From an uncultured Spartobacteria bacterium (GTDB lineage: Bacteria > Verrucomicrobiota > Verrucomicrobiia > Chthoniobacterales > Chthoniobacteraceae): DNA of 64,000 nucleotides. The first letter of the stretch is position 1, and each line of letters starts with the position of its first letter. The notes below the pieces were generated by a model that searched no databases, was not told the origin of the DNA, and worked only from the letters and a program-made list of their open reading frames with translations. Positions 51,801 to 59,389 of the stretch are shown piece after piece. The stretch spans positions 1 to 64,000 of the forward strand of contig CAIZLD010000018.1 of the NCBI GenBank assembly GCA_903933715.1. Reading direction: 5' to 3'. The position numbers were made by a program, and so were the translations under genes.

Positions 51801-52347
51801 CGAATACCGGACCACCCTGGAGAGCGGGAAATACGTCCCGGTTGCCAGCCTGCCCGAACAGGCGGACAAGAGCACGGTGACCCTTGCCGGAGCGCTTGCT
51901 TCGGTGGAGCGGAAATTCACCAAAAAGGATAGCAAACCGTTTGCCATCGTCGTGCTCGAAGACCTGACCGGCTCGTTGGAAGTGATGATTTGGAACGAGA
52001 CGTTTAATAAATCTCAGGCGCTTTTAAACCAGGGGGCGGTGGTCTCCATCACCGGGCGGCTGGATTTGCGCGAGGAAGGACCGCGCCTCACCGCCAACGA
52101 GGTGAAGGCGGTTGGCAAGCCGGAGCCGGTGGAAAAACCGCTCGTGCTGACGCTGGAACGAGGCGCGGCGCGGACGCAAGAGCTGGACGAAATCCGGGAC
52201 ATCATCCGGCAAAATCCGGGCCGCCGCCGGGTGCTGCTGCGCGTGACCGATGGGGAAAAGAAACCGGTCTGGATCAAACCGGCGGATGAATACCGGATCA
52301 ACCGCGACGCTGAGGCGAAGCTCGCCGCTTGGGTGTCGGGCAGGTAG
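48856..52347 (+). CDS. dnaE: DNA polymerase III alpha subunit
   Basis: 1163 aa. Replicative polymerase catalytic subunit. The PHP domain is at the N-terminus (HLHLHTEYSTLDGAVRIPAL, VAITDHGVMYGAVEFYLAAQ). The palm has PVGPGRGSAAGSLIAYAMGI and the catalytic PPDIDVDFCPNGRARVIDYV. Fingers and tau-binding regions contain VKYAHPLLAKVCGETYGIFV, YQEQVMQAVQVLAGYTLGGA and YGFNRSHSAAYAWVSYQTAF. A C-terminal OB domain has VTLAGALASVERKFTKKDSK. Length and order match DnaE1; no proofreading exonuclease domain is present, so it is not PolC. Confidence 0.97.
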   Translation: MSDSFVHLHLHTEYSTLDGAVRIPALMKKAKEFDMPAVAITDHGVMYGAVEFYLAAQKAGIKPIIGCEVYMAPGSLFERKATSARDAAFHFNLLAENEEGYQNLIKLVSIGQLDGMYYKPRIDHEHLAKYSKGLIGLSACLKGEVAMALQEDQYAKALERAAIYRDILGPQNFFLEMHDHGMEQQRKVNASMPRIAKELGLGLVAANDVHYLNREDHEAHDVLICIGTGSNVADERRMHYGPELYFKSPAEMRALFADHPEACDNTLLIAERCGFKLDTTPKYPNFQPPAGKTQNEYLREITEAGIRRRYGSKADSEEVQKRYALELNVLETQGFVNYFLIVWDFINWAKEQGIPVGPGRGSAAGSLIAYAMGITDIEPLKFKLLFERFLNPERVSPPDIDVDFCPNGRARVIDYVRQKYGERAVSQIITFGTLGAKSVIRDVSRVLGWSYGDADRVAKMIPNELGITLTGYDEKDKETGEMKHVDGAIDKNPELKAAVDNEPATRQMWEAATKLEGLTRGVGVHAAGVIIGSHDLSDFIPLTRANDGSIVSQYSMAPITEVGMLKCDFLGLKTLTVITDAQMLIRQKKPEFDISVIPLDDKPTYDLLNRGETTAIFQLESGGMVNICRQFDLKDIEDINAILALYRPGPMELIPDYIKRKKGAKVKYAHPLLAKVCGETYGIFVYQEQVMQAVQVLAGYTLGGADLLRRAMGKKDKAKMAKERVTFVEGCQRLNQIPEAKANEIFDMLEKFAGYGFNRSHSAAYAWVSYQTAFLKANYPVEFMAAVMSNEISNTDKISVLVAECDRMGIKILEPDVNKSFLKFSPEMVEGEIEPKADGTLYHGAIRYGLAAIKNVGEAAMEAAIAEREANGPFLSMEDFCGRVDSKKLNKKGLECLVKCGAFDFTGMDRAQLFSEIDGAMAAAASAHRDRASGQVSLFDIFEAAPKPTKKAGSTVQPWSLSEKLGYEKELLGFYVTGHPLDEYRTTLESGKYVPVASLPEQADKSTVTLAGALASVERKFTKKDSKPFAIVVLEDLTGSLEVMIWNETFNKSQALLNQGAVVSITGRLDLREEGPRLTANEVKAVGKPEPVEKPLVLTLERGAARTQELDEIRDIIRQNPGRRRVLLRVTDGEKKPVWIKPADEYRINRDAEAKLAAWVSGR

Positions 52348-52410
52348 GATAGGCGCGATTTGGGGCGTCGCGCTTTCCATCGCGCCCGGAGCGGTCGCGA
52401 TCCACCAAGG
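52348..52410. repeat. Palindromic intergenic repeat, family B, copy 2
   Basis: GGCGCGATTTGGGGCGTCGC, CATCGCGCCCGGAG and GGTCGCGATCCACCAAGG. This copy has an intact right arm ending ACCAAGG, whereas its left outer arm is missing. It begins right after the dnaE stop and helps define what the prophage-interrupted copy at 3760 lost. Confidence 0.7.
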
Positions 52411-52421
52411 AATATATCTCT

Positions 52422-52566
52422 CGTTCCCAAGTAGAACTTGGGAACGCCGGGTCCGCAGCAGTTGCACTGCCGCACGCGTTGAAGCTGAATCAAGCGGCGA
52501 TTGCGATGGCGTGTTTGCGAAGTGCAACTTCGCCGGAGGGTGCATTCCCAAGTAGAACTGGGAACG
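52422..52566. repeat. CGTTCCCAAG palindromic repeats, family C (two hairpins plus an inner one)
   Basis: CGTTCCCAAG-TAGAA-CTTGGGAACG at 52422-52446 and a slightly eroded copy ATTCCCAAG-TAGAA-CTGGGAACG at 52544-52566. Between them is a small palindrome GCGAAGT-GCA-ACTTCGC (52517-52533). The same CGTTCCCAAG/CTTGGGAACG arms form the tandem array at 59147-59389. Confidence 0.75.
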
Positions 52567-52581
52567 AGGGGGTCTCCGCTT

Positions 52582-53040
52582 CTAAAGCCCCTGCTTGGCT
52601 AGCGCGGTTTCCAAGGCTTTGCGGAATTCGGCCAGGTCGGCCTGGGTGGGACGATATCCTTCCTGCTCCGGCATTAAACCAAAGCGGCCGCTCCGGTCGA
52701 GCGACCATTCCGCCTTCACGCCGTCGCTGAACGTCACGCGGCCGCTGATGAGCGCGCCAGGTCGCACGATTTCATCGACGCTGATGCGAACGCCTCCCAA
52801 GGCCGGTTCGGGAGCGGACTCTTCCAGTGCGGAATCGGAGGCACCGGGGGCGTCTGCCGCTTTTTCCGGCTCCGCTTTTTCCTGCGGCACCAGTTTCAAA
52901 TCGTCCACCAGGAATCGGGCTTCCATGTAGGTCAAACGAATGCCGAACTCTTCGGCCAGGCGCTGTTGGACTTCGGAGAGTTTCGCTCCGTCGGCGATCC
53001 ATTGGGAGACTTCCTGTTTTTGTTCGTCGGTCAATTGCAT
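52582..53040 (-). CDS. Conserved hypothetical protein
   Basis: 152 aa. The N-terminal helical/HTH-like part (LTDEQKQEVSQWIADGAKLS, EVQQRLAEEFGIRLTYMEAR) is followed by an acidic Ala/Glu linker (about 50-80). A small C-terminal beta domain follows (SVDEIVRPGALISGRVTFSD, KAEWSLDRSGRFGLMPEQEG). The N-terminal segment resembles a DNA-binding domain conserved among Verrucomicrobiota proteins of unknown function; I cannot name it. Monocistronic by position. Confidence 0.65.
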   Translation of the reverse strand: MQLTDEQKQEVSQWIADGAKLSEVQQRLAEEFGIRLTYMEARFLVDDLKLVPQEKAEPEKAADAPGASDSALEESAPEPALGGVRISVDEIVRPGALISGRVTFSDGVKAEWSLDRSGRFGLMPEQEGYRPTQADLAEFRKALETALAKQGL

Positions 53041-53197
53041 GATGCGGTGAGTTTATGACAGGCGCGAAAAAAAAGGAAATCAGGAAGAAACGGAAATCCG
53101 CGAAAGGAATCCCGGGATGGGGGCAAGGTGGATTCTTATCTTAAAAACGAGCCGTATCTGGTTTTTTGTGCTTTTGCGCTTTTTTGCGGCTCATCTC

Positions 53198-54982
53198 TTA
53201 TTGCGCGGGGGTCACGCAGCGAAAGCCGGTGTTGTCACTACGATCGCCGGGCGGGGCATAGTAGCGGAAGGAAGAGAGAAGGATGTCGGGGGAAAAGATG
53301 TTCCAGGCTCCGCCGCGCAAGACCCGTTTTCTATGATTGCTTTCATACCAATCGTCGCACCATTGCCAGACGTTCCCCCCCATGTCGTAGAGGCCGTAGC
53401 GATTGGGCTCAAACGATCCCACCGGCGAGGTGTTTTCGAATGAGTCCGATCGTTTGGAACCGGCGTAGTTGCCGGCTCCCGGAGGTGGCGGCCAGACGGT
53501 TCCCCAAGGGTAGCTGTCTTTGATTTGCCCGTCTTTTTCATTCGGGGTGGTTCCGCTTTCAGGCGGCAATCCGGCCGCTTGGCTCCATTCCTCGTCGGTG
53601 GGCAGGCGATAGATCCTTTTTTCTTTTGCGCCAAGCCATTGGCAGAAGGCTTGCGCATCTTCAAAACTCACATTGACTACCGGGTGATCCGGCCCCTGCG
53701 TGAAGTTCGGTTCGGTCCATCTCTGCCCGGTCTCTTTCACAAAGGCCCGGTAATCCCTCACCCGTGTGTCCCAAATACAGAAAAGCAGTTTGGAAGAGGG
53801 GGCGGGTACGAATTTCATCCCGAGGCTGTTTTCGAAGGCGATTGCGACGGGGGTGGGTTTTGGGATCGGGGTAAGGCTGGCCGGGGGGAGGGGATTGAGC
53901 TTCGGGCGGCTCTGCTCTTTTGGGGAGGTGATCCAGAAAAACGCGCCGAACGCTCCAGCCGCCAGAAGCAACACCATGGCCTTCGGGAGCCAGTTTGCTT
54001 TGGATGGCTTGGGGACGGGTGCCGGGGAGGATAACGCGGGCCGCACGGGCGGAGCGGGGGATTGTGGAACGCTTCTCTCCGGGGGACGTGAAGGGAGGAC
54101 GTGCTTTTTGTGGGAATTCCAGCCGAAGCTTTCCCGCCATTCCCTGATATGGGCTGGGCGCTGCCTGGGTTTGACGCGCATTGCCCAATCCACCGCCTTC
54201 AAAAACCGGGGGCTGAACCCTTCGCGTTCCGTGGAACTCAACCAGGTGAAATCGTCATGGCTGATCCGATCCATGGAAGTGGACGGTTTTTCTCCCGTGA
54301 TCGCTCGCACTACAACGGTCCCCAGAGCGTAAATATCGGTCCACGGCCCTTGCTTGCCGTTGATCTGATATTGCTCGATGGGCGAGTAGCCGTGGGTGAC
54401 CAGAGAGGTCATTACCGATTGCTCCTCCAGCAATTTACGGGCCGAGCCGAAATCGAGCAGAACCGGGATGATGCCGGGCCGCAGAAGGATATTGGCCGGT
54501 TTGATGTCGCGGTGGAGCATTCCCGTTGCGTGGACTTCTTCGAGCCCGTCCATCAGCGGTTCGAGCACCCGGCGCATACTTGCCTCGTCCGGTTCGCGGC
54601 CGATGCGGTGCAGCCGTTCCTCGTAGCTTTCCCCTTCGAGATAATCCATCACCATGTAGACCGTCCCGTTGGCCTCGATCAGCCGATAGACTTCGACGAT
54701 GTTGGGATGCTTAAAACCGGCCAGGGCGCTGGCTTCCTCAAGAAATCTTTCCTTGGCCCATTCCCAATTGGACTCTTTGGAATCGCTTTGCACCACCACC
54801 TGGCTGCCTTCGATGCGGGTCACGATCGAATCCGGGATCAGCTCTTTGATGGCGACTTTTTTTCCCAGCTCCCGGTCAACCCCCAGGTAAGTAATCCCAA
54901 AGCTCCCTTTGCCGAGGAGTTGGATCAGTTCGTAGTTGGCCAACTGAAACCCATCCGGGAGAGCTAGTTGGTGTGTTTCCAT
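53198..54982 (-). CDS. Ser/Thr protein kinase with C-terminal formylglycine-generating-enzyme-like domain
   Basis: 594 aa from the ATG at 54982; an earlier in-frame ATG at 55045 is possible. The kinase domain (about 12-280) has LLGKGSFGITYLG (P-loop), VAIKE (Lys), LHRDIKPANILL (catalytic loop) and LLDFGSARKLL (DFG). A Pro-rich juxtamembrane stretch precedes one transmembrane segment (AMVLLLAAGAFGAFFWI, about 335-355). The extracytoplasmic FGE-sulfatase-like domain (about 385-594) has SLGMKFVPAP, HPVVNVSFEDAQAFCQWLGA and RLPTDEEWSQAAGLP. It lies 75 nt after the response-regulator gene on the same strand and may be co-transcribed. Confidence 0.88.
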   Translation of the reverse strand: METHQLALPDGFQLANYELIQLLGKGSFGITYLGVDRELGKKVAIKELIPDSIVTRIEGSQVVVQSDSKESNWEWAKERFLEEASALAGFKHPNIVEVYRLIEANGTVYMVMDYLEGESYEERLHRIGREPDEASMRRVLEPLMDGLEEVHATGMLHRDIKPANILLRPGIIPVLLDFGSARKLLEEQSVMTSLVTHGYSPIEQYQINGKQGPWTDIYALGTVVVRAITGEKPSTSMDRISHDDFTWLSSTEREGFSPRFLKAVDWAMRVKPRQRPAHIREWRESFGWNSHKKHVLPSRPPERSVPQSPAPPVRPALSSPAPVPKPSKANWLPKAMVLLLAAGAFGAFFWITSPKEQSRPKLNPLPPASLTPIPKPTPVAIAFENSLGMKFVPAPSSKLLFCIWDTRVRDYRAFVKETGQRWTEPNFTQGPDHPVVNVSFEDAQAFCQWLGAKEKRIYRLPTDEEWSQAAGLPPESGTTPNEKDGQIKDSYPWGTVWPPPPGAGNYAGSKRSDSFENTSPVGSFEPNRYGLYDMGGNVWQWCDDWYESNHRKRVLRGGAWNIFSPDILLSSFRYYAPPGDRSDNTGFRCVTPAQ

Positions 54983-55057
54983 TGCACGGGGAGGAACCGG
55001 GAGAGCCGCGAGGCGGAGCGACGTTGACTCGCCCGCCACATCCAACGAAAAGCGGGC

Positions 55058-55900
55058 TTATTTTTTCCGATCCTTGACGAGCGCCTCGATGGTGTCGAGC
55101 AGGTTGGAGCGGGTGAACGGTTTGGTGATGAAGCGGTCCATGCCGGCGTTGAGCGCGCGTTGCTTGTCGGAATAGGCGGTGAGAGCCACGATGGGGGTAT
55201 AGCTTCCGGTTACCGACTGGGCGGCCCGAATGGCTGCCGTGGCTGCCAAACCGTCCATGATGGGCATCTGGATGTCCATCAGGATCACGTCGAACTCCCG
55301 GGTGGTTGCCGCGTTTACCGCCTGTTTGCCGTCGGGGACAATCGTGATTTCGTGCTGGCGGCTGGCCAGGAACATGCGGACAACTTCCTGGTTTACCGGG
55401 TTGTCCTCGGCCACCAGGATGCGCAGACCGCGTTTGGCGTTGTTGATGAGTTCGTTGGAACGCTTTTTTTCTTCGCTGAGCAAGAGCTTCTTTTGCTGGG
55501 GAAGGTCCAGGTTCACTCGGATACGGGCTTGGACATCCTCAAAATTAAACGGCTTGGTAATGTAATCAACGCCGCCGCATTGCAGCGCTTTGACGAGCCC
55601 CTGGTCGTCGTTGATTCCGGTGATGAAAAGGATCGGAATATTCTGGAGTACCGTGTTGGCCTTCAGACATTTGCAAACTTCGTAGCCGTCCATTCCGGGC
55701 AGGTTGATGTCCAGCAAAATCAGATCCGGGGGCTGTTGCCATGCCTCTTGAAGGGCCATCGCGCCGTTCAGGGCTGTGCGGATCGAAAATCCGGCGGGTT
55801 TCAACATCGACGTGAGAAGCTGAAGAATCGAAAGATTATCATCAACAACCAGAATATCTGGGGATTTTATCTGGTTAGCTGTTGGATCTTGTTGGGCCAT
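55058..55900 (-). CDS. Dual-receiver response regulator
   Basis: 280 aa. Two CheY-like receiver domains and no output domain. REC1 (about 12-130) has DILVVDDNLS with DDN, LILLDINLPGMDGYE (phosphoacceptor Asp) and ITKPFNFEDV. REC2 (about 155-275) has LRILVAEDNPVNQEVVRMFL, VILMDIQMPIMDGLAA and FITKPFTRSNLL. Both contain the Asp, Thr/Ser and Lys needed for phosphorylation. No sensor kinase is in the window. Its neighbour on the same strand is the Ser/Thr kinase-FGE protein, which suggests joint signalling. Confidence 0.9.
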   Translation of the reverse strand: MAQQDPTANQIKSPDILVVDDNLSILQLLTSMLKPAGFSIRTALNGAMALQEAWQQPPDLILLDINLPGMDGYEVCKCLKANTVLQNIPILFITGINDDQGLVKALQCGGVDYITKPFNFEDVQARIRVNLDLPQQKKLLLSEEKKRSNELINNAKRGLRILVAEDNPVNQEVVRMFLASRQHEITIVPDGKQAVNAATTREFDVILMDIQMPIMDGLAATAAIRAAQSVTGSYTPIVALTAYSDKQRALNAGMDRFITKPFTRSNLLDTIEALVKDRKK

Positions 55901-56037
55901 GAACGTGGATTATGCCTGTTTTTTTTCTTTGGCGAATCAAAAAAATACAAGAATTTCAGGCGGAAAAGAGGATCCTTCGGATGAGCGGAATCCGGGCTCG
56001 GTTCGATATCGACACCAGGCTTTTATCGGATTAAATA

Positions 56038-57243
56038 GTGCCCTTCATGCAAAATTCTGCCGCGAAACCGAGCGTCCCGGTCGATCTTGAAATCAAAGAC
56101 GCGCAACTCATTTTCAACCGGGCATGGAAGCAGTTGGAGGCTGAATATGGCCGGGAGAACCTGCGTTTTCCCAAGGAGTTGATTCTGCTGGGCGGCGCTC
56201 CCGGGGCAGGCAAGGGGACCAATACCGATTTCATCCGTTCCCTGCGCGACATCAGCGCGGAACCGATCGTCGTGAGCAAACTGCTCAACAGCCCCGAGGC
56301 GCTCAAAATCAAGTCGCAGGGCGGCATGGTGGGAGACCGGGAAGTGGTCAGCATTCTTTTCAAAAAACTGCTCGAACCGGAGCAGCAAAACGGGGCCGTG
56401 CTCGATGGGTTTCCCCGGACCAAGGTGCAGGTGGAATGTCTCAAAATGCTTTATGATGAGATGATCGCGCTGCGCCGGGAATTTACGGGAACACCGCTTG
56501 CCGCCGCTTTCAAACAGCCGAGTTTCCACATCATGGTTCTCTTTGTGGACGAATCGGAGAGCATTGTGCGGCAGTTGCATCGCGGCCGCCAGGTGATTGC
56601 GCATAACGAGGAGGTGCACCGTTCCGGAATTGGCGAACTCTGGGAGGAGCGGACGACCGATTTCAACGAGGGGCTCGCCCGCAACCGGTACCGGGTTTTC
56701 AAGGAGCAGACTTACGACGCGCTGGTTTCCCTCAACCAGATTTTCCATTACCATTTCATCAACGCCCAGGCGCCGCTCAAGGTCGTCCAGCAGAACATCG
56801 TCCGCGAACTGGAATACCAAAGTTCGCTCGAACTCGACCCGCGCACCTACGATCTTTTGCGCCGGTTGCCGCTGGCGAGCGAGATCGTGGTGCATGCCCG
56901 GCAGGATCTCGTGCGCCGCCTGGACAACTACGTGGTCGCCGATCCGGAAACTTTCGAGCGCGTGATCCGGTTCATCGAAGAGAAAATGATGCCGACCGTG
57001 GTCTCCCATGCCATTTCGGGCCGGGCCTATCTCAATTCCGAAGATCCGCTCTTTGAGGAGCCTTCGGCAATCGCCATGCTGATCGACCTTTTCTCAGAAC
57101 GCGGTTTCCATGCCAGCGTGGATATTCGCCGGCAGCAAATTCCGGGCAAAGTGAATCTCCAAACCGGCGAGATTATCTGCCGCGAGAAGAAAGTATTCCG
57201 CTTCGATATCCGCTTCAAAGGGTCGGAGATCCGGCGCGGCTAG
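56038..57243 (+). CDS. Adenylate kinase-like nucleoside monophosphate kinase with C-terminal extension
   Basis: 401 aa (ATG at 56038, or at 56047). Walker A LGGAPGAGKGTNTDF and the NMP-kinase signature VLDGFPRTKVQ are clear, followed by MVLFVDESESIVRQLHRGRQ for the LID region. Normal adenylate kinases are about 210-220 aa; the extra ~180 residues at the C-terminus include RVIRFIEEKMMPTVVSHAIS and PSAIAMLIDLFSERGFHASV. This larger form is probably a distinct phylum-specific paralog, so substrate identity is uncertain. Confidence 0.75.
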   Translation: MPFMQNSAAKPSVPVDLEIKDAQLIFNRAWKQLEAEYGRENLRFPKELILLGGAPGAGKGTNTDFIRSLRDISAEPIVVSKLLNSPEALKIKSQGGMVGDREVVSILFKKLLEPEQQNGAVLDGFPRTKVQVECLKMLYDEMIALRREFTGTPLAAAFKQPSFHIMVLFVDESESIVRQLHRGRQVIAHNEEVHRSGIGELWEERTTDFNEGLARNRYRVFKEQTYDALVSLNQIFHYHFINAQAPLKVVQQNIVRELEYQSSLELDPRTYDLLRRLPLASEIVVHARQDLVRRLDNYVVADPETFERVIRFIEEKMMPTVVSHAISGRAYLNSEDPLFEEPSAIAMLIDLFSERGFHASVDIRRQQIPGKVNLQTGEIICREKKVFRFDIRFKGSEIRRG

Positions 57244-57270
57244 TATCTCGGTTTTTTTCGGAAGAAGAGA

Positions 57271-57343
57271 ATCCGCAGATTGCGCAGATGAACGCAGATT
57301 GATACTGAAATAATCGGCGAAAATCTGCGCAATCTGCGGTTAA
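57271..57343. repeat. CGCAGATT repeat pair, family D (inverted, no gene between)
   Basis: CCGCAGATTGCGCAGATG and ACGCAGATT (57271-57300) face AATCTGCGCAATCTGCGG (57323-57340), separated by about 20 bp. These are the same arms that bound the GxxExxY gene at 60897-61331, here with no ORF between them. Confidence 0.7.
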
Positions 57344-57433
57344 CTCCCCGGTCTTGCATACGCGGCAGGCTTTTCCATGACGTTCGGGCCGGGGTTTCCT
57401 TTAGGTTCTTGATCTGGAAGGCAGATTTCCATA

Positions 57434-58021
57434 ATGTTATGGAATATGCTCCAATCCATCCCTTCCAAGCGCGAGAAAGGATTCAGCTTGGTTGGCGTCC
57501 TGATGTCGCTTGGAGTGATGGCCGTGGCATTTGTCCCTCTTTTGGGGATGCTCCCGCTGACGCTGAGCCTTTTCCGCAATTCGATGGACACCGCGATCGG
57601 ATCGCAAATCGCCCAAAAGATCATCAACGAGGCAATCCAGACCGATTTCGACACGCTGATCGATAATGCCCATCTTAAACGGGATAGCAGCGGGGATGTG
57701 ACTCCGGCTAATTTCACCTTTCGTGAGCCGTACCGCTATTTTGACGATCAGGGAAACGAACTCCCGGATGCGACACGGGCGGTTTTTCATGTGCTGACCC
57801 GGATCAATCCCCAGGTGCCGCTCCCCAGCATCGGATCGAACCAGGATCTCCGAAATCTCGCGCAAGTGACCGTTCAGGTGATCAGAAATCCCGGCAACCA
57901 GACGATCCCGTTGATTGAAAATCACGATTCGGACCAGAGCATTCCGCTACGCAACCTGGTGGACCCGGCCAGGAAGATCCCGACTTATACCGCTGTGGCG
58001 CTCGTGCCCCGCAATCAATGA
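57434..58021 (+). CDS. Pseudopilin, Verru_Chthon cassette protein B-like
   Basis: 195 aa (ATG at 57434 or 57446). A prepilin leader ending EKG and the hydrophobic N-terminal helix FSLVGVLMSLGVMAVAFVPL are visible; cleavage is expected between Gly and Phe. Normally position +5 of mature pilins is Glu; here it is Gly. The body (about 45-195) is small and globular (IAQKIINEAIQTDFDTLIDN, FREPYRYFDDQGNELPDATR). The arrangement matches Verru_Chthon cassette B pseudopilins, which usually sit beside A, C and D genes; none is present here. Confidence 0.7.
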   Translation: MLWNMLQSIPSKREKGFSLVGVLMSLGVMAVAFVPLLGMLPLTLSLFRNSMDTAIGSQIAQKIINEAIQTDFDTLIDNAHLKRDSSGDVTPANFTFREPYRYFDDQGNELPDATRAVFHVLTRINPQVPLPSIGSNQDLRNLAQVTVQVIRNPGNQTIPLIENHDSDQSIPLRNLVDPARKIPTYTAVALVPRNQ

Positions 58022-58099
58022 TCGGCACGCAACCGGGGCGAATGGGTGGCGCGCCTTGAGTTGCAAGCGGCCCGATTTGCTGGCAAGCTGCATTTTCTC

Positions 58100-58798
58100 A
58101 TGTCAGTACAACCGCTCAAAACCCATTTGTTTCTTTTTGATATCGACGGCACCTTGATCGCTTCGGGCGGCGCGGGAGAGTTTTCGATGAGGCTTGCGGT
58201 CAAAGAAATGTTTGGGGTGGATAACGGGCTCGAAGGCGTGGAAATCGCCGGGCGCACCGATCACCTCATCACTCAAAACGTTTTCAAAAAATTCGGCGTG
58301 CAATGGACGCCGGAGCTGGCTGCCGAATTTCTGGACCTCTATCTCGGGCACCTGGCGGTCGAATTGCCTCGAAAAAATGGCCGTTTGCTGCCGGGAATCA
58401 TTCAGCTATTGGAGGAACTCAAAGCTCGCCCGCAAGTGGCGTTGGCATTGCTGACAGGAAATCTATGGAGCGGAGCGCGGATCAAGCTCTCGCACTACGG
58501 CGTCTGGAATTATTTTGAATTTGGAGCGTATGCCGACGACGACGCGGACCGCAATCGGCTGGGGCCGTTTGCGCAGGCGCGGGCAAAGCAGGCGCACGGT
58601 ATCGATTTTCCGCCGGAGCGCACGTTTGTGGTGGGCGACACGCCGCACGATATCGAGTGTGGCCGCGCCATTGGGGCAAAAACGGTGGCCGTGGCGACGG
58701 GCGGATGTTCGCGGGAGCAGCTTGCGGCGCACCATCCCGATTTTCTCTTCGATGATTTGAGCGAGGTCGCCGCAGTGCTCTCTAAGCTAGGAGTATAG
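58100..58798 (+). CDS. HAD-superfamily phosphatase (phosphoglycolate phosphatase-like)
   Basis: 232 aa from the ATG at 58100. HAD motif I FLFDIDGTLIASGGAG, motif II VALALLTGNLWSG, motif III Lys around HYGVWNYF/GAYADD, and motif IV ERTFVVGDTPHDIECGRAIG are all present. A helical cap (about 30-95) is inserted after motif I. Cap type and DGTL sequence fit the Gph-like subfamily acting on small phosphorylated metabolites; the substrate is not determined. In-frame ATG at 58046 is less likely because it adds non-family residues. Confidence 0.9.
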   Translation: MSVQPLKTHLFLFDIDGTLIASGGAGEFSMRLAVKEMFGVDNGLEGVEIAGRTDHLITQNVFKKFGVQWTPELAAEFLDLYLGHLAVELPRKNGRLLPGIIQLLEELKARPQVALALLTGNLWSGARIKLSHYGVWNYFEFGAYADDDADRNRLGPFAQARAKQAHGIDFPPERTFVVGDTPHDIECGRAIGAKTVAVATGGCSREQLAAHHPDFLFDDLSEVAAVLSKLGV

Positions 58799-58883
58799 CA
58801 TCGGGCGGCGCGCATTGGAGGTTGACTTCCAGGTAATTCAGGTTAATTCCGGGTAGGAGTCGTCAACCTTGGAGATATCTGAT

Positions 58884-59120
58884 ATGTGTAAAGCTAATGT
58901 AGCTGACAAAAAACCGGCGGTGATCAAACTTGAGGCCGGGACGTATTACTGGTGCGCATGTGGCGATTCCAAAGGACAGCCGTTTTGCGACGGTTCGCAC
59001 AAGGGGGGGAGCTTTCATCCCACCAAGATTGTGCTCAACGAGCCGACGCAAATGGCGCTCTGCAATTGCAAGCAGACACAGAATCCGCCGTACTGCGACG
59101 GCGCCCACGGGAAACTCTGA
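58884..59120 (+). CDS. CDGSH iron-sulfur domain protein
   Basis: 78 aa. Two CDGSH-type [2Fe-2S] motifs: CACGDSKGQPFCDGSH and CNCKQTQNPPYCDGAH, each with three Cys and one His ligand. The spacing is canonical for the bacterial tandem CDGSH family (mitoNEET-related). The ATG at 58884 is chosen over an in-frame TTG at 58869. Cytosolic redox or Fe-S shuttle role is inferred from the family. An 8-bp inverted repeat (AGGTTGAC/GTCAACCT, 58819 and 58862) precedes it and could be an operator. Confidence 0.9.
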   Translation: MCKANVADKKPAVIKLEAGTYYWCACGDSKGQPFCDGSHKGGSFHPTKIVLNEPTQMALCNCKQTQNPPYCDGAHGKL

Positions 59121-59146
59121 TTCGCGAGTTTGTCCCTCGTTTTGTC

Positions 59147-59389
59147 CCTCGTTCCCAAGTTGCACTTGGGAACGTCTAACTTTCGGTGGGTTCTTCGGGC
59201 AGGCTTCCCTCGTTCCCAAGTTGCACTTGGGAACGTCTAACTTTGGTGGGTTCTTCGGGCAGGCTTCCCTCGTTCCCAAGTTGCACTTGGGAACGTCTAA
59301 CTTTTGGTGGGTTCTTCGGGGGGCTTTCCCTCGTTCCCAAGTTGCACTTGGGAACGTCTAACTTTGGTGGGTTCTTCGGGGGGCTTACG
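59147..59389. repeat. Tandem family C repeats (four units of about 61 bp)
   Basis: Units begin CCTCGTTCCCAAG at 59147, 59208, 59268 and 59329. Each carries a hairpin CGTTCCCAAG-TTGCA-CTTGGGAACG, then GTCTAACTTT and a GGTGGGTTCTTCGGG tail. Units differ only at a few positions, so they are recent duplications. They lie between convergent CDGSH and gltD genes; the last unit reaches the gltD stop codon. Confidence 0.85.

Noticed and set aside
59147-59389. Regularly spaced palindromic repeats resembling a CRISPR array
   Set aside because: The sequence between hairpins is nearly identical in each unit, so there are no unique spacers, and no cas genes are nearby.
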